Of a stretch of DNA of 64,000 bases, positions 1-9,621 are shown in pieces. Both the position numbers and the translations under genes were made by a program. Positions within the stretch are counted from its first letter, which is position 1; every line of letters begins with the position of its first letter. This DNA is from a bacterium (GTDB lineage: Bacteria; CAIWAD01), in the NCBI GenBank assembly GCA_030429345.1, contig JAUIFJ010000011.1:62001-126000 (forward strand), given 5' to 3'. The notes under the pieces are model-generated. The model made no database searches. It was not told the origin of the DNA and was given only the letters and a program-made list of their open reading frames with translations.

Positions 1-3000
1 CAGGGCTGCGACCACAGCCAAAGCAGTACGAAGGCGCCGGCAAATGCCACTGCAATGCCGCTGAAGACGAGCAGGGTCGCACGCAGCCGGCGGAATTGAA
101 GCCAGAGCAGTGTCATGATGATCACCAGCGCGACAGGGATCACGACCAGCAGCCGCTTCTGGGCGCGCAGCTGGTTTTCCCAGGTACCCGCGAAGCGCAG
201 CTGCACGCCGGCGGGAAGCTTCAGGCTGCCGTCCGCCCGGCCCTTCTCGATCTGCTCCGAGGCGGCGCTGACGACTTCTCCATCCGACAGGCCCGGACGT
301 CCGTCGAAGAGGACGTATCCCGTCAGGAAGGTGTCCTCGCTTTTCAGGACCTGGGGACCCCGGACGATTTCCACGTGACCCAGTTCGGCGAGCGGGACCA
401 GCCGGCCGTCCATAGCCTTGACCGGGATCGCCTCCAGATCCTCCGGGGAATCGCGCAGCTCGCGCGGGAAGCGCAGGCGCAGGGCCGTGCGTTCCCGGCC
501 CTCGTAGAGCGTCGCGGCGACGGCGCCGCCGGTCGCCGCGGAGAAGGCGCGCTGGGCCGCGTCCATGGTCACGCCGCGCTCGCGCAGGCGGGAACGGTCG
601 AGCGAGAGCTCCAGGTAGGGCTTGCCGATCACGCGGTCGGCTACGACAGCAGGCGCGTATACTTCCGGCACTTCGCGCAGGCTCTCTTCGACGGCCAGGG
701 CCGCGCGCTCGAGCGCCGGGAGGTCGGGAGCCTGGATCTTGATGCCCATGGGTGCGCGCATGCCGCTCTGCAGCATCACCAGCCGGGTGGAGATCGGCTG
801 CAGTTTCGGCGCGGAGGTGACGCCCGTGACCTCGCCCGCGGCGAGAATCTCCTGCCAGATGGCTTCTGTGTCACGAATACCGGGCCATGCATCGCGTCCC
901 TCGTTCAGCTCCGGATCCAGCGGCGGTCGCCAGAGCGGAAAGAAGCGCCCCCCGCTGTCGGCGACCAGCTGTCCGTCGCCGTCCCGCTCGAAGCGTCCCT
1001 GGACGAGATAGGGCCGGCCGTCCGCGGCGGGCACGGGCTCGCCGGCCGCGTTGCGGAAGGTGTCACGCGCGGCCGGGTCGAAGCTCCAGCGTGTACGATG
1101 GCCGTTCTCGTCCTGCAGGTAGCTTGGATGATACTGGATCACGGTCTCGATCATCGAGAGCGGGGCGGGATCCAGCGGGCTGTCCACGCGTCCCAGCTTG
1201 CCGACGGCCTCGCGGATCTCGGGAATCGCCCGGAAGCTCTGGTCCTGGATCGCGAGCACATCCAGCACTTCGCCGATGGAGGCGTGAGGCATGGTGCTCG
1301 GCATGTAGAGGAAGCTGCCCTCGTCGAGAGCGGGCATGAACTCGCTGCCGGTCCGCGACCAGATCCAGCCGGCGCAGGCCACTAGGAGCGCGGGGACGAC
1401 CATGAACAACAGAGGGCGATGCAGGACACGGCGCAGCAGCGTCTCGTAGTGCCGCATCAGCACGTAATACAAGGAAAGGAAACTAGCGAGGAGAAGAGCG
1501 CTGAAGCCCAGGTTGAGCCAGGGACTACTGTCTCCCCCCATGGGGAGCCAGTGTTCGCTCAGCACACTCAAGGCCAGGGCCATCACCAGCAAAGGCTGGA
1601 ACCAGGCAGCCATAGTGGTCGACAGGCGCCGCTCCCAAAGGGGGCGCAAGAGCTCGGACAGGCCGAGTACAAGCAGCAGCACGGCTACAAACTGTGATAC
1701 AGGAAGGTACCAGCCGGCTGCCGCCGTCAGGCCAAGGGCCGGCAGTCCGGTATAGCGACGCAGGGATCTACCCTTTCGGCGGAAGAACAAGAGCTGCGCC
1801 AGGGCGGGTAGTACGAAAAGCGCCAGCACCAGGGCGGCCACCAGGGAAAAAGTCTTTGTCCAGGCCAGAGGCGTGAAGAGTTTGCCCTCCGCTGCTTGCA
1901 GGCTGAAGACGGGCAGGAAGCTGACGACGGTGGTGGCCAGCGCCGTCAGCACGGGGCGGGCCACACGCTGTACGGCACGCTCCACGACGGCCAGAGGGGC
2001 GTCTGTCGGTCGACGCTCCTTCTCGCTGAGGATCGCCTCGCAGATCACGATGCCCATGTCCACCATGGTGCCGATGGCGATGGCGATGCCGGAGAGCGCG
2101 ACGATGTTGGCGTCGACTCCGAATTGCTTCATGGCAATGAAGGCCAGCAGGACGGCGGCCGGCAACAGGGCCGCGATCAGCAGCGAGCTGCGCAGGTGGC
2201 GCACCATGACCAGGATCACCAGGGCCGTCACCAAGATCTCGTCCAGCAGGGCGTGAAACAGCGTGGCGATGGTCTCGTCGATCAGCGTGCTGCGATCGTA
2301 GAAAGGGACGATGGAAACACGGCTTCTGCCGGCATCCGTCTCACGGACCGGCAAGCCGGGCTCCAGCTCATGGATCCGTTCCTTGACGCCCTGGATCACG
2401 GCCTTGGGATTGGCCCCGTAGCGGGCGACGACCACTCCGCCGACGGCCTCGACGCCGTCCTTGTCCAGAGCACCCCGACGCGGAGCCGGCCCCTCGCTGA
2501 CGTGGGCCAGATCCGAAACGCGCAGGGCCTGGCCGCCGCGCATGGCGACGACGGTTTCGCCCACATCCTCGACGCTGCGCAGGAAGCCTCGACCGCGGAT
2601 GAGATACTCGACTTGGTTAATCTCGACGCTGCCGCCTCCGCTGTCCTCGCCGCTGAGACTCAGGGCCTTGTAGAGCTCCTGCAGGCCGATCTCGTAGCGT
2701 TTGAGCGCCAGGGGGTCCGCCTCGACGATGATCTCCCGGGTGTGTCCGCCTACGGAGGCCACTTCCGCCACGCCTTCCACGGAGAGCAGCGCGGGCCGCA
2801 CGGTCCAGTCCTGGATCGAACGCAGCTCGTGGAGATCCCAGCCGCCGGCCACCTCGCCTTTTGCATCACGGCCTTCCAGCGTATACCAGAAAACTTGGCC
2901 CAGCGCGGTCGCGTCGGGCCCCAGGGCGGGTCGCACTCCCTGCGGCAGCAGGTCCGGAGGCAGGCTGGCCAGTTTCTCCAGCAGGCGGCTGCGGGAATCG

Positions 3001-3371
3001 TAGAATCCGGCCTCTTCCTCGAAGATCACGTAGATCGTGGAAAAGCCGAACATCGAGAGCGCGCGCACCGTGCGCACATCGGCGACCCCCAGCAGCGTGC
3101 TGGAAAGCGGATAGGTGATCTGGTCCTCGATGTCGCGCGGGGAATGGCCGGGCCAGGTGGTGAAGACGATCTGCTGGTTCTCGCCCAGGTCGGGGATCGC
3201 GTCCACGGGAACCGGATCACGCTCCAGGCCGCCCAGCTCGAAATCGAATGGAGCGACCCGCAGGGACCCGAACAGCGCCAGCAGACAGATCGCGAAGAGT
3301 ACGGGCTTGTTGCGCAGGGCGATGCCGATCAGGCTCTCCAGCCAGCCTTTCGCTTGCGGCTCAGTGTTCAT
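1..3371 (-). CDS. CusA/CzcA-type heavy-metal RND efflux pump, 3' end cut by window edge
   Basis: Inner-membrane proton-driven pump of the HME branch of the RND family, which moves metal ions out through a tripartite CusCBA-type complex. About 1120 codons are in the window and the C-terminus lies beyond base 1. The N-terminus (MNTEPQAKGWLESLIGIAL) is followed by a first membrane helix. The pore domain begins near VPVDAIPDLGENQQIVFT, and the TM4 charged residues typical of HME pumps are present (GTMVDMGIVICEA, with Asp and Glu). The ATG at 3371 overlaps the end of the adaptor gene by 11 bases, so the two are translationally coupled. Monovalent Cu/Ag cannot be told from divalent Zn/Co/Cd here; the methionine-rich metal path was not checked. 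The family is secure, the metal is not. Confidence 0.93.
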   Translation of the reverse strand, partial: MNTEPQAKGWLESLIGIALRNKPVLFAICLLALFGSLRVAPFDFELGGLERDPVPVDAIPDLGENQQIVFTTWPGHSPRDIEDQITYPLSSTLLGVADVRTVRALSMFGFSTIYVIFEEEAGFYDSRSRLLEKLASLPPDLLPQGVRPALGPDATALGQVFWYTLEGRDAKGEVAGGWDLHELRSIQDWTVRPALLSVEGVAEVASVGGHTREIIVEADPLALKRYEIGLQELYKALSLSGEDSGGGSVEINQVEYLIRGRGFLRSVEDVGETVVAMRGGQALRVSDLAHVSEGPAPRRGALDKDGVEAVGGVVVARYGANPKAVIQGVKERIHELEPGLPVRETDAGRSRVSIVPFYDRSTLIDETIATLFHALLDEILVTALVILVMVRHLRSSLLIAALLPAAVLLAFIAMKQFGVDANIVALSGIAIAIGTMVDMGIVICEAILSEKERRPTDAPLAVVERAVQRVARPVLTALATTVVSFLPVFSLQAAEGKLFTPLAWTKTFSLVAALVLALFVLPALAQLLFFRRKGRSLRRYTGLPALGLTAAAGWYLPVSQFVAVLLLVLGLSELLRPLWERRLSTTMAAWFQPLLVMALALSVLSEHWLPMGGDSSPWLNLGFSALLLASFLSLYYVLMRHYETLLRRVLHRPLLFMVVPALLVACAGWIWSRTGSEFMPALDEGSFLYMPSTMPHASIGEVLDVLAIQDQSFRAIPEIREAVGKLGRVDSPLDPAPLSMIETVIQYHPSYLQDENGHRTRWSFDPAARDTFRNAAGEPVPAADGRPYLVQGRFERDGDGQLVADSGGRFFPLWRPPLDPELNEGRDAWPGIRDTEAIWQEILAAGEVTGVTSAPKLQPISTRLVMLQSGMRAPMGIKIQAPDLPALERAALAVEESLREVPEVYAPAVVADRVIGKPYLELSLDRSRLRERGVTMDAAQRAFSAATGGAVAATLYEGRERTALRLRFPRELRDSPEDLEAIPVKAMDGRLVPLAELGHVEIVRGPQVLKSEDTFLTGYVLFDGRPGLSDGEVVSAASEQIEKGRADGSLKLPAGVQLRFAGTWENQLRAQKRLLVVIPVALVIIMTLLWLQFRRLRATLLVFSGIAVAFAGAFVLLWLWSQP

Positions 3372-4728
3372 GCTGCATGGGCTCCCCAGCCTCCGAGGGC
3401 TGCATCAGGCTGGCGGCGCCGCGGATCTGCAGAGCACTGTCGATGCGGAATGCGCCCTCCGCGACAACTTCCTCTCCCGGCTCCAGTCCCTGCAGCACAG
3501 CGCGCCAGCCGTCGCCGGCGGGTCCGACGAGGATTTCGCGAGGCTGGTAGCGGCCGGGAGCGCTCTGTACGTAGACAAGCGTCCGCTCGCCGCCGAAGAG
3601 CACGGCGCTTTCCGGAATGCTGAGCGGAGCGCGGCCGTCCACGCGGATGGGAACTTCCAGTTCGGCGCGCAGCAATTGGCCGACGCGCAGGCGACCTTCG
3701 GCATTGGCCAACAGGACGCGTGCGCGTGCACGGCGTTCACCGGCCTGTAAGACAGGATCGATGAAGGCGATTTCCGCCCGGATTTCCTCGCCGGGCAGGC
3801 CGTCGACGCGGATTGTGACACCCGCACCTTCGTCGATGTGCGGCAAGTCCACCTGGTCGATCCAGAGCTGGCCCCACAATAGGTCCAGCTCGGCCAGCCG
3901 GAAGAGGCGGCTGCCGGCGGCGAGCTGCGCGCCGGGTTCGACCAGGCGCTCCAGCACGATGCCGCCGGCTTCGGCCCGCACGGGCAGCGTCTCGCGCACC
4001 TGTCCCCCGGCGATGATCGCCTCCAGATCCTCGCGGGCGATGCCCCACAGGCGCAGGCGTTCGCGGGCCGCCTCGCGGGTGGCGGGCAGCAGCAGTTCGC
4101 GCTGGGCGGCCAGCAGCTCGGGACTGTACAGTTCGTAGAGTGGTCGCCCCTCGCGCACCCGCTCGCCGGGCCGCGCCCCGTGGATGGCTGTGACCCGGCC
4201 CGCGACCCAGGTGCGGATCTCGCTCAACCGGTCCTCGGCGACGGAGACTTCGCCGGGAACCTGCAGCTCGCGTGTCACAAATCGGCGGCGCACGATGCTG
4301 GTGGAGATACCCGCGCGTCGCGCCGCCTCCTCGCTCAGGGAAAGTTCCGGGGTCTTGTCGGACTTGGAGCCCTCCACGGGGACCATGTCCATGCCGCATA
4401 CCGGGCACTCGCCCGGCTCTGGCAGGGGCGGCACGCAGTTCATGGCGCAGGCCCAGCCGCCGCTGTCCGTGTCGTGATCCATTCCGTCATGCATGCTGTC
4501 CGTGCTCCTGGCTTCCGTCGGCTCTTTCGCTGTAACGAGCTCCATGCCGCAGATCGGACAGTCGCCCGGCTGATTCATGCGGATCTGCGGGTGCATGGAG
4601 CAGGTCCAGACACTGCCGGCGTCTTCGACGCTGTTTCCCTGGCCGTTCGGTGAGCCGCAGGCGTATACGAGGAGCATCAGGATCGTCCATAGGGGAAAGA
4701 ACTTGTGTTGTGCGACAAGGTTGCTCAT
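3361..4728 (-). CDS. CusB-like RND periplasmic adaptor lipoprotein with two heavy-metal-binding domains
   Basis: Membrane-fusion protein that bridges the RND pump and the outer-membrane channel. 455 aa. The signal sequence ends in a lipobox (LLVYAC, Cys near residue 25), so the protein is probably a lipoprotein. Two N-terminal heavy-metal-binding domains follow. The first is canonical (CSMHPQIR...PGDCPICGMEL). The second keeps CPVCGMDMV but has a degenerate first half (CAMNCVPPLPEPGE). The adaptor body follows: barrel-sandwich half motifs (GRVTAIHGARPGERVREG, RAEAGGIVLERLVEPGAQL), hairpin and beta-barrel. Its ATG (4728) shares one base with the stop of the upstream channel gene (TGATG) and has an AGGAGA ribosome site. 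The C-terminus is His-rich (MQHEH). Confidence 0.92.
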   Translation of the reverse strand: MSNLVAQHKFFPLWTILMLLVYACGSPNGQGNSVEDAGSVWTCSMHPQIRMNQPGDCPICGMELVTAKEPTEARSTDSMHDGMDHDTDSGGWACAMNCVPPLPEPGECPVCGMDMVPVEGSKSDKTPELSLSEEAARRAGISTSIVRRRFVTRELQVPGEVSVAEDRLSEIRTWVAGRVTAIHGARPGERVREGRPLYELYSPELLAAQRELLLPATREAARERLRLWGIAREDLEAIIAGGQVRETLPVRAEAGGIVLERLVEPGAQLAAGSRLFRLAELDLLWGQLWIDQVDLPHIDEGAGVTIRVDGLPGEEIRAEIAFIDPVLQAGERRARARVLLANAEGRLRVGQLLRAELEVPIRVDGRAPLSIPESAVLFGGERTLVYVQSAPGRYQPREILVGPAGDGWRAVLQGLEPGEEVVAEGAFRIDSALQIRGAASLMQPSEAGEPMQHEH

Positions 4729-5993
4729 CAATCTCTCCTCGTCTCGCCCTGTGCGGAGCGCGTCATTCCATCGGTCTCGGAGCGGGCGGGTCGCGCCAGC
4801 TCCTCCAGTTCCAGGGTCGCCTTCCAGAGGCGGACCAGGCTGGCGTCTCGCTGAAGGCGGAGGCGTGTCCGATCCATGGCGGCGGAGGCGAGCTCGTCGT
4901 AGCGCGCCAGTCCCCCGCGGTATTCTTCTTCGGTGGATTCCAGCAGGGCTTCCGCGATGGGAAGCAGGTCGATCCGCAAGCGCTCTTCGTCCCGTTCGGC
5001 GCTGATTCGCGCGTCTTGCGCCAGCCGCCAGCGCTCAAGAAGGCGCAGCTCCGTGTCCCGCAAGCCGGCGGAGGCGCCCGCGCGCTCCTGAGCGGCAAGG
5101 GCGCGACGCGCCTGGTTCGCGCCTTGCCAGAGGGGCAGGCGTATGGACAGGTTCAGGGCGAGGGCGTCTCGTCCTGACTCCTGCACCGGCATTTCCGCTT
5201 CTCCAATGAAAAGCCAGGAGAGTCCGAAGCTAAGATCCGGGCGCGAGGCCAGACGGCTCAGCTCTTCGCTGGATCGTGCTCGAAGTACACTCGAGGTTGC
5301 CTGCAGCACCGCGGGGTGATCTTGCACTCCCGCGTTGTCCGGCAGTGAGCCGGGCAGGGTCAAGTCGGCGGGCAGGACCAGGTCCTCTCCCTGCGATCGG
5401 CCGATGGCCCGGGCAAGGGCCTGCCGAAGTCCGTGCAAGCGATCCCCACCTTCCGCCAGGCGCAGGCGAGCCTGCTCTTCGCCGAGGCGGGCCCGCAGGC
5501 TGGCGCCGGAGCGCCCGATGCCCGCCGCATACTCCGCTTCCAGGCTGGCGCGCTGTCGGCTGCTCCAGTCCAGCAGATCCGACAAGTGTTCGATCTCGCG
5601 CTCCTGCTGCCATAGGGCGAGCCAGGCTTTGCCGGCGGCCAGGCGCAGCTCCCTTTCCTCATTCTGCAGCCGGTAGAACTCTCCACGGGCCTCCGCGTGG
5701 GCACGCTCCTTCTGCACCTGCAGAGTTCCGGGCCAGGGCAGGGGCTGCTGCAGCTGCAGGGCGCCCTGCTGGGGGCCCAGACGGGTTTCCACGGGACGGG
5801 GTTGCAGACTCACGCCCAGACGAGGTTCCGGCAGAGTGCCCGCCAGCTGGATTCCTTCGCGGCTGGCCTCTGCCATTGCCAATGCTGCCTCGAACCTGGG
5901 CGTCCTGGTGGCGGCTTCCTGTGCTTCTCGCAGGTTCAGCTCTTCCGCTTGTAGCAGGGAAGGGAACAGGAGCAGGCAGATGAGCAGATGCAT
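4728..5993 (-). CDS. CusC/TolC-family outer-membrane efflux channel
   Basis: Outer-membrane component of the metal efflux complex. The chosen ATG gives 421 aa with a clean signal peptide (MHLLICLLLFPSLLQA) and a GCGAGG ribosome site 7 nt upstream. The frame is open further upstream to 6293, but that extension has no signal sequence or ribosome site. The body is long alpha-helical repeats rich in Glu, Arg and Leu, as in TolC proteins, for example LNLREAQEAATRTPRFEAAL at the start of the mature chain and SLEAEYAAGIGRSGASL in mid-protein. It lacks the second lipobox Cys seen in some CusC proteins. It is the first gene of the contiguous channel-adaptor-pump trio. Confidence 0.88.
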   Translation of the reverse strand: MHLLICLLLFPSLLQAEELNLREAQEAATRTPRFEAALAMAEASREGIQLAGTLPEPRLGVSLQPRPVETRLGPQQGALQLQQPLPWPGTLQVQKERAHAEARGEFYRLQNEERELRLAAGKAWLALWQQEREIEHLSDLLDWSSRQRASLEAEYAAGIGRSGASLRARLGEEQARLRLAEGGDRLHGLRQALARAIGRSQGEDLVLPADLTLPGSLPDNAGVQDHPAVLQATSSVLRARSSEELSRLASRPDLSFGLSWLFIGEAEMPVQESGRDALALNLSIRLPLWQGANQARRALAAQERAGASAGLRDTELRLLERWRLAQDARISAERDEERLRIDLLPIAEALLESTEEEYRGGLARYDELASAAMDRTRLRLQRDASLVRLWKATLELEELARPARSETDGMTRSAQGETRRD

Positions 5994-6178
5994 GGCAATC
6001 CTCGCTTGATGAATGCTCATCAGGCAAGAGCCGGGCCAATAGAAGAAAGTGGTGGTAGCCCTGCCTGCAGTGGCGGACCGGGCGGAGGAGGGCGAGGAGA
6101 ATTCGTCGTAGATGTCGAGACCTTCGACCTGCAGGTCGAATCGGGGCCATGCAACTGGATCCGCGGGGAGCCTGGATT

Positions 6179-6562
6179 TCAGTGACTGCACCGGCAACGG
6201 ATGCAGCCGCAGCCGCAGCCGAGTTCCTTGCGGGTCCAGCTTTGCCAATTGCTCCAGGCCAGGGCCGGGTCGTTTCCGTGTACTCGACGCCACCAGCGCG
6301 AGAAGGCCAGGCTATCTCCCCCGACACTGTCGGGAACAGCGCGGAAAAGGGCCCAGCGAAGCTCCAGGCTGTCGAGCTGCAGGGCATCGGGGCGGCCGTC
6401 CGCGTCACGGTCGGCCGCCAGGTCGTTGAGGCCGTCGTGGTTGCCATCGACGAAGCGCGTTTCCGGAGAAGCGGTGGCTTCCGGCGACAGGGGCCGGTCC
6501 TTGCCCATGGAATGCAGCAGCACGGGCAGAATCAGGATCAGGTAGAAAACGGCGCGTTTCAT
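6179..6562 (-). CDS. Small secreted protein with Asp-rich loops and a Cys/His-rich C-terminal tail
   Basis: 127 aa, not assigned to a named family. It has a hydrophobic signal sequence (MKRAVFYLILILPVLLHS), an acidic stretch resembling tandem EF-hand or dockerin-type calcium loops (DGNHDGLNDLAADRDADGRP), a Trp-rich central part and an unusual ending, CGCGCIRCRCSH, with five alternating cysteines and a terminal His. AAAGGAG lies 8 nt before the ATG. It sits 27 bp after the sigma54 regulator gene and before the efflux channel gene in the same direction, so it is probably co-transcribed with the metal-resistance genes. A periplasmic metal-binding or metal-delivery role, functionally like CusF, is an inference from the tail and the context. 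Confidence 0.75.
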   Translation of the reverse strand: MKRAVFYLILILPVLLHSMGKDRPLSPEATASPETRFVDGNHDGLNDLAADRDADGRPDALQLDSLELRWALFRAVPDSVGGDSLAFSRWWRRVHGNDPALAWSNWQSWTRKELGCGCGCIRCRCSH

Positions 6563-6589
6563 GGCAGGGCTCCTTTTGTCGAGGCCTCC

Positions 6590-7966
6590 TCAGGCAAGCT
6601 CCGTGCCATCCGAATCACCATGCCAGCGTCGCAGCCGGTCCCGAATGTTCTTCTCCGACAAGCCCAGGCGCCGGGCCGCTGCGCTGCGGTTGCCGCCCTG
6701 TGCACGGATCTCCGCCAGCACCAGATCCCGCTCGGCGAGTTCCAGTCGACGGGGCAGGGGAAGATCTTCGCGCTCAAGCCAGCTGACCGTCGCTTCGGAA
6801 CCTTTGTCGCTCAGGCCCAGGTCGGCCGGTCCGACGGTCTCGCCCCGGCAGAGAACGGCGGCGCGTTCCATCACATTGGACAGCTCGCGCACATTGCCCG
6901 GCCAGGAACCAGCCTGCAGCGCGTCGATCGCACGGGCCGAGAGCTCGAGTTCACCGCGGCCAAGGCGCTCGCAGAAACGCCGCAAGAAGTACCGGGCCAG
7001 GGGAGCCAGGTCCTCCCGGCGCGCCCGCAGGGGGGGGATTTCGATGCGCACCACGTTCAATCTGTAATACAAATCCTGGCGAAAGCGGCCCTGTCTCACT
7101 TCCCTTTCGAGCTCCCGGTGAGTCGCCGCGAGAATGCGCAGGTCGACGGGGACCTCCTCGCTGCCGCCGACCCGTTCGATCACGCGTTCCTGGAGCACGC
7201 GCAGGAGCTTGAGCTGCGCTGCCGCCGGCATGTCGCCGACCTCGTCGATGAACAGCGTGCCGCCGCGGGCCCGCTCGATCACACCCAGGCGCTGCCGATC
7301 GGCGCCGGTGAAGGCTCCCTTCTCGTGGCCGAAGAGTTCGCTTTCGAGCAGGCTTTCGGGGATCGCGCCCACATTGACGGCCACGAAGGGCGCTTCCGTG
7401 CGCGCGGAGAGGCGGTGCAGGCTGCGTGCGATCACTTCCTTGCCTGTTCCCGACTCGCCCTGGATCAGTACCGTGGAGTCGCTGGGCGCTGCCCGTGATA
7501 CAAGCGAGTAGACCTGCCGCATGGCTTCGCTTTCGCAGACCAGTCCGGACTGCTCATAGCGATCGAGGCGTTCGCGCAGCACGCGGTTCTCGCCCAACAG
7601 GCGCCTGTGCTCCAGGGCCTGGCGCAGCTGGGGCAGCAGGGCGTCCAGGTCGACCGGCTTTGTAATGTAGCCGAATGCGCCTTCCCGCATGGCCTGGACG
7701 GCGTTCTCGATGCTGCCGAAAGCGGTGAGCAGCAGGACGGAGATCTCCGGATTGCGCTCCCGAACACGGCGCAACAACTCCAGCCCACCCATGCCGGGCA
7801 TGCGCTGGTCACTGAGCACGGCGTCCGCGCCTTCCCGCGCCAGCTGTTCCAGCGCCTCCTCGCCGGAGGAAGCCTCGCGGACCTCGAAGCCTTGCTTTCG
7901 GAGGAAGCCTGCCAGCATACCCCGCTGGAGAACCTCGTCGTCGACGATCAGCAGCTTGTGTGTCAA
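6590..7966 (-). CDS. NtrC-family sigma54-dependent response regulator
   Basis: DNA-binding activator of sigma54 RNA polymerase, phosphorylated by the adjacent kinase. 458 aa from a TTG start whose ribosome site (GGGAGGT) lies 4 nt upstream; the TTG overlaps the kinase stop (TTGA). Receiver domain: acidic pair IVDDE, phospho-acceptor Asp53 (LSDQRMPG), LLLTAFG and ITKPVD. AAA+ domain: Walker A GESGTGKE, intact sigma54-contact loop GAFTGA, Walker B TLFIDEVGD. The C-terminus is a Fis-type helix-turn-helix (NRSAAARRLGLSEKNIRDRL). Gene order resembles ZraSR- or HydHG-type metal sensing and suggests control of the downstream efflux genes. The open frame continues upstream inside the kinase gene, but that part is a shadow. 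Confidence 0.94.
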   Translation of the reverse strand: MTHKLLIVDDEVLQRGMLAGFLRKQGFEVREASSGEEALEQLAREGADAVLSDQRMPGMGGLELLRRVRERNPEISVLLLTAFGSIENAVQAMREGAFGYITKPVDLDALLPQLRQALEHRRLLGENRVLRERLDRYEQSGLVCESEAMRQVYSLVSRAAPSDSTVLIQGESGTGKEVIARSLHRLSARTEAPFVAVNVGAIPESLLESELFGHEKGAFTGADRQRLGVIERARGGTLFIDEVGDMPAAAQLKLLRVLQERVIERVGGSEEVPVDLRILAATHRELEREVRQGRFRQDLYYRLNVVRIEIPPLRARREDLAPLARYFLRRFCERLGRGELELSARAIDALQAGSWPGNVRELSNVMERAAVLCRGETVGPADLGLSDKGSEATVSWLEREDLPLPRRLELAERDLVLAEIRAQGGNRSAAARRLGLSEKNIRDRLRRWHGDSDGTELA

Positions 7967-9621
7967 ATTGACCTCCCGTCCAGGGTCATGCGAAGACGCG
8001 CACCTCCTAGAGGAGACGCCTCCGCGACCAGGTCGCCGCCGTGATCCAGGGCCACGCGGCGCGCCAGGGGCAGTCCCAGGCCCGTGCCCTCCGGCCGGCT
8101 GGTGTAATACAAATCGAATACCCTGCCACGCTCTTCCGCGGGAATGCCCGGTCCGTCGTCGTCGACCAGGATCTCCACCCGACCATCCGCGGACCTCGCC
8201 AAAATCCGCAGGTGGCCGCCCTGCCCTTTCGCGGAAAGGGTCTGCAGGGCGTTTTCCAGAAGATTGCCGAGCGCCTCGCGGAGCTGACCGGCATCGGCCA
8301 TGATGGGGAGTTCTTCGGGCGAGTCCAGCTCGCAAAGGATGCCGGTTTTCTCGATGGCTTCCCGGTGCAGCCTTAGCAGGTCCTCCAGGAGCAGGCGCAG
8401 GTCGATCGCTTCCGGCCGAGCCGGATGCGGGCGGGCCACGGACAGGAAGTCCCCGACGATGCCGCCCATGCGCGCCGCCTCTGCCTGCATGGCTTGCAGG
8501 AGGTGGTCGAATTCCTCGCCGTCTTCCCGGGGCTCGAACTCGCGGCGCAGACGCTGGCTGCTCATGGAAATCGTGTTCAAGGGGTTGCGCAACGCGTGTG
8601 CGACGCCCGCGGCGGTTTCGGCCATCGAGCGCGTGCGCTCGTCCAACGCGCGACGTTCCTCCAGTGCCCGGACTTCCCGTGTCACGCGATCGCGCTCCAG
8701 TTCCAGCTCGCGGTTGCGACCGCGTGTCACCTGCCATCCCAGCAGGGCCATGGCCAGGGCCAGCAGGGCGGCGGCGCGAAGCCACAGGCCCGCGAAACCG
8801 CGCTGGCGCAGGCTGCTGAAGGCGGCATCGGAGAGAAGCACGCGCAGGACCAGGTTCTGTTGCGGATCCAGCGATACACGGCAATGGAACCCGTCGGGAG
8901 ATCGTATCACGTCCGTGCCGTCTGTTCGCGTTGAGGACAGGAAGGACGGCACGGGGTCAGGGAGGTCCCCGGCGGCAGCCAGGATCTGCTCATCCTGTTG
9001 CACCAGGGCCCAGCGAATGTGATCCTGGGCGCAGGCCTGTCGCAGGCTCTGTCCCATACCCGACAGGCGACGAAGGCCCAGCCATTCCTCGGCGCGGATC
9101 GCCGCGCAGGCGAAGCCGCCATGATCCGTGATCACAGCGACGGCGAAGACCTGTCCCTCCGGAGGGCCCACCAGGCCCAGCTTGCGTTCCCGAAGCTGGC
9201 TGGGGGAATGCTTCGCGGCAAGGGCCTTCGCAATTTCCTCGAGCAGCATGCTGTCGTCGGTGGTGGCTTCCTGTACCTTCACGGATGAGTCGAAACGGGC
9301 CAGCAGGGCGACGCCTCCCCGACCCAGCAGAGTGCCCAGGTCCGTCCAGGCAGCCGACTCTGCCTGTGCCGCAAGCCAGGCAGCCGCAAAAAGCTGATCC
9401 GTCAAGGATTCACTGAGCAAGGCTTCCGAGTTCCGGGCCTGGAGCACGGCCTGCTGAATGCGGTCCGCCAGTTCCCCGGCCTGCACTCCAGCGAGGGTTT
9501 CCAGGTTGCGCTCCAGTGAGCGCTGCTCCCAGAAGGCAGCTGCAAGCAGCAGCAGGGCCAGGAGCACAAGAGGAACCAGCCGGGTGCGGATGTGAGTCCG
9601 GTCCATGGCCGAATATGCCAT
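7963..9621 (-). CDS. Membrane sensor histidine kinase of a metal-linked two-component system
   Basis: Partner of the downstream NtrC-type regulator. 552 aa: N-terminal membrane helix (LVPLVLLALLLLAAAFW), a periplasmic sensor region of roughly 240 residues, a second helix (ALLALAMALLG), and a short coiled coil. The HisKA H-box reads GVAHALRNPLNTIS and is followed by an HATPase domain with N-box (LLENALQTL), G1 (DDDGPGIP) and G2 (GTGLGLPLARR). The layout matches ZraS/HydH-type kinases. The start could also be the Met five codons later (9606); neither has a strong ribosome site. It is first in the minus-strand metal operon, and a 20-bp element shared with another locus lies about 107 bp upstream. 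Confidence 0.93.
   Translation of the reverse strand: MAYSAMDRTHIRTRLVPLVLLALLLLAAAFWEQRSLERNLETLAGVQAGELADRIQQAVLQARNSEALLSESLTDQLFAAAWLAAQAESAAWTDLGTLLGRGGVALLARFDSSVKVQEATTDDSMLLEEIAKALAAKHSPSQLRERKLGLVGPPEGQVFAVAVITDHGGFACAAIRAEEWLGLRRLSGMGQSLRQACAQDHIRWALVQQDEQILAAAGDLPDPVPSFLSSTRTDGTDVIRSPDGFHCRVSLDPQQNLVLRVLLSDAAFSSLRQRGFAGLWLRAAALLALAMALLGWQVTRGRNRELELERDRVTREVRALEERRALDERTRSMAETAAGVAHALRNPLNTISMSSQRLRREFEPREDGEEFDHLLQAMQAEAARMGGIVGDFLSVARPHPARPEAIDLRLLLEDLLRLHREAIEKTGILCELDSPEELPIMADAGQLREALGNLLENALQTLSAKGQGGHLRILARSADGRVEILVDDDGPGIPAEERGRVFDLYYTSRPEGTGLGLPLARRVALDHGGDLVAEASPLGGARLRMTLDGRSI

Noticed and set aside
1896-3623. 575-codon plus-strand frame opposite the RND pump gene, plus the 429-codon frame at 96-1385
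   Set aside because: The minus strand reads cleanly as a CusA-type pump across the whole region; the plus frames are its shadows and match no family.
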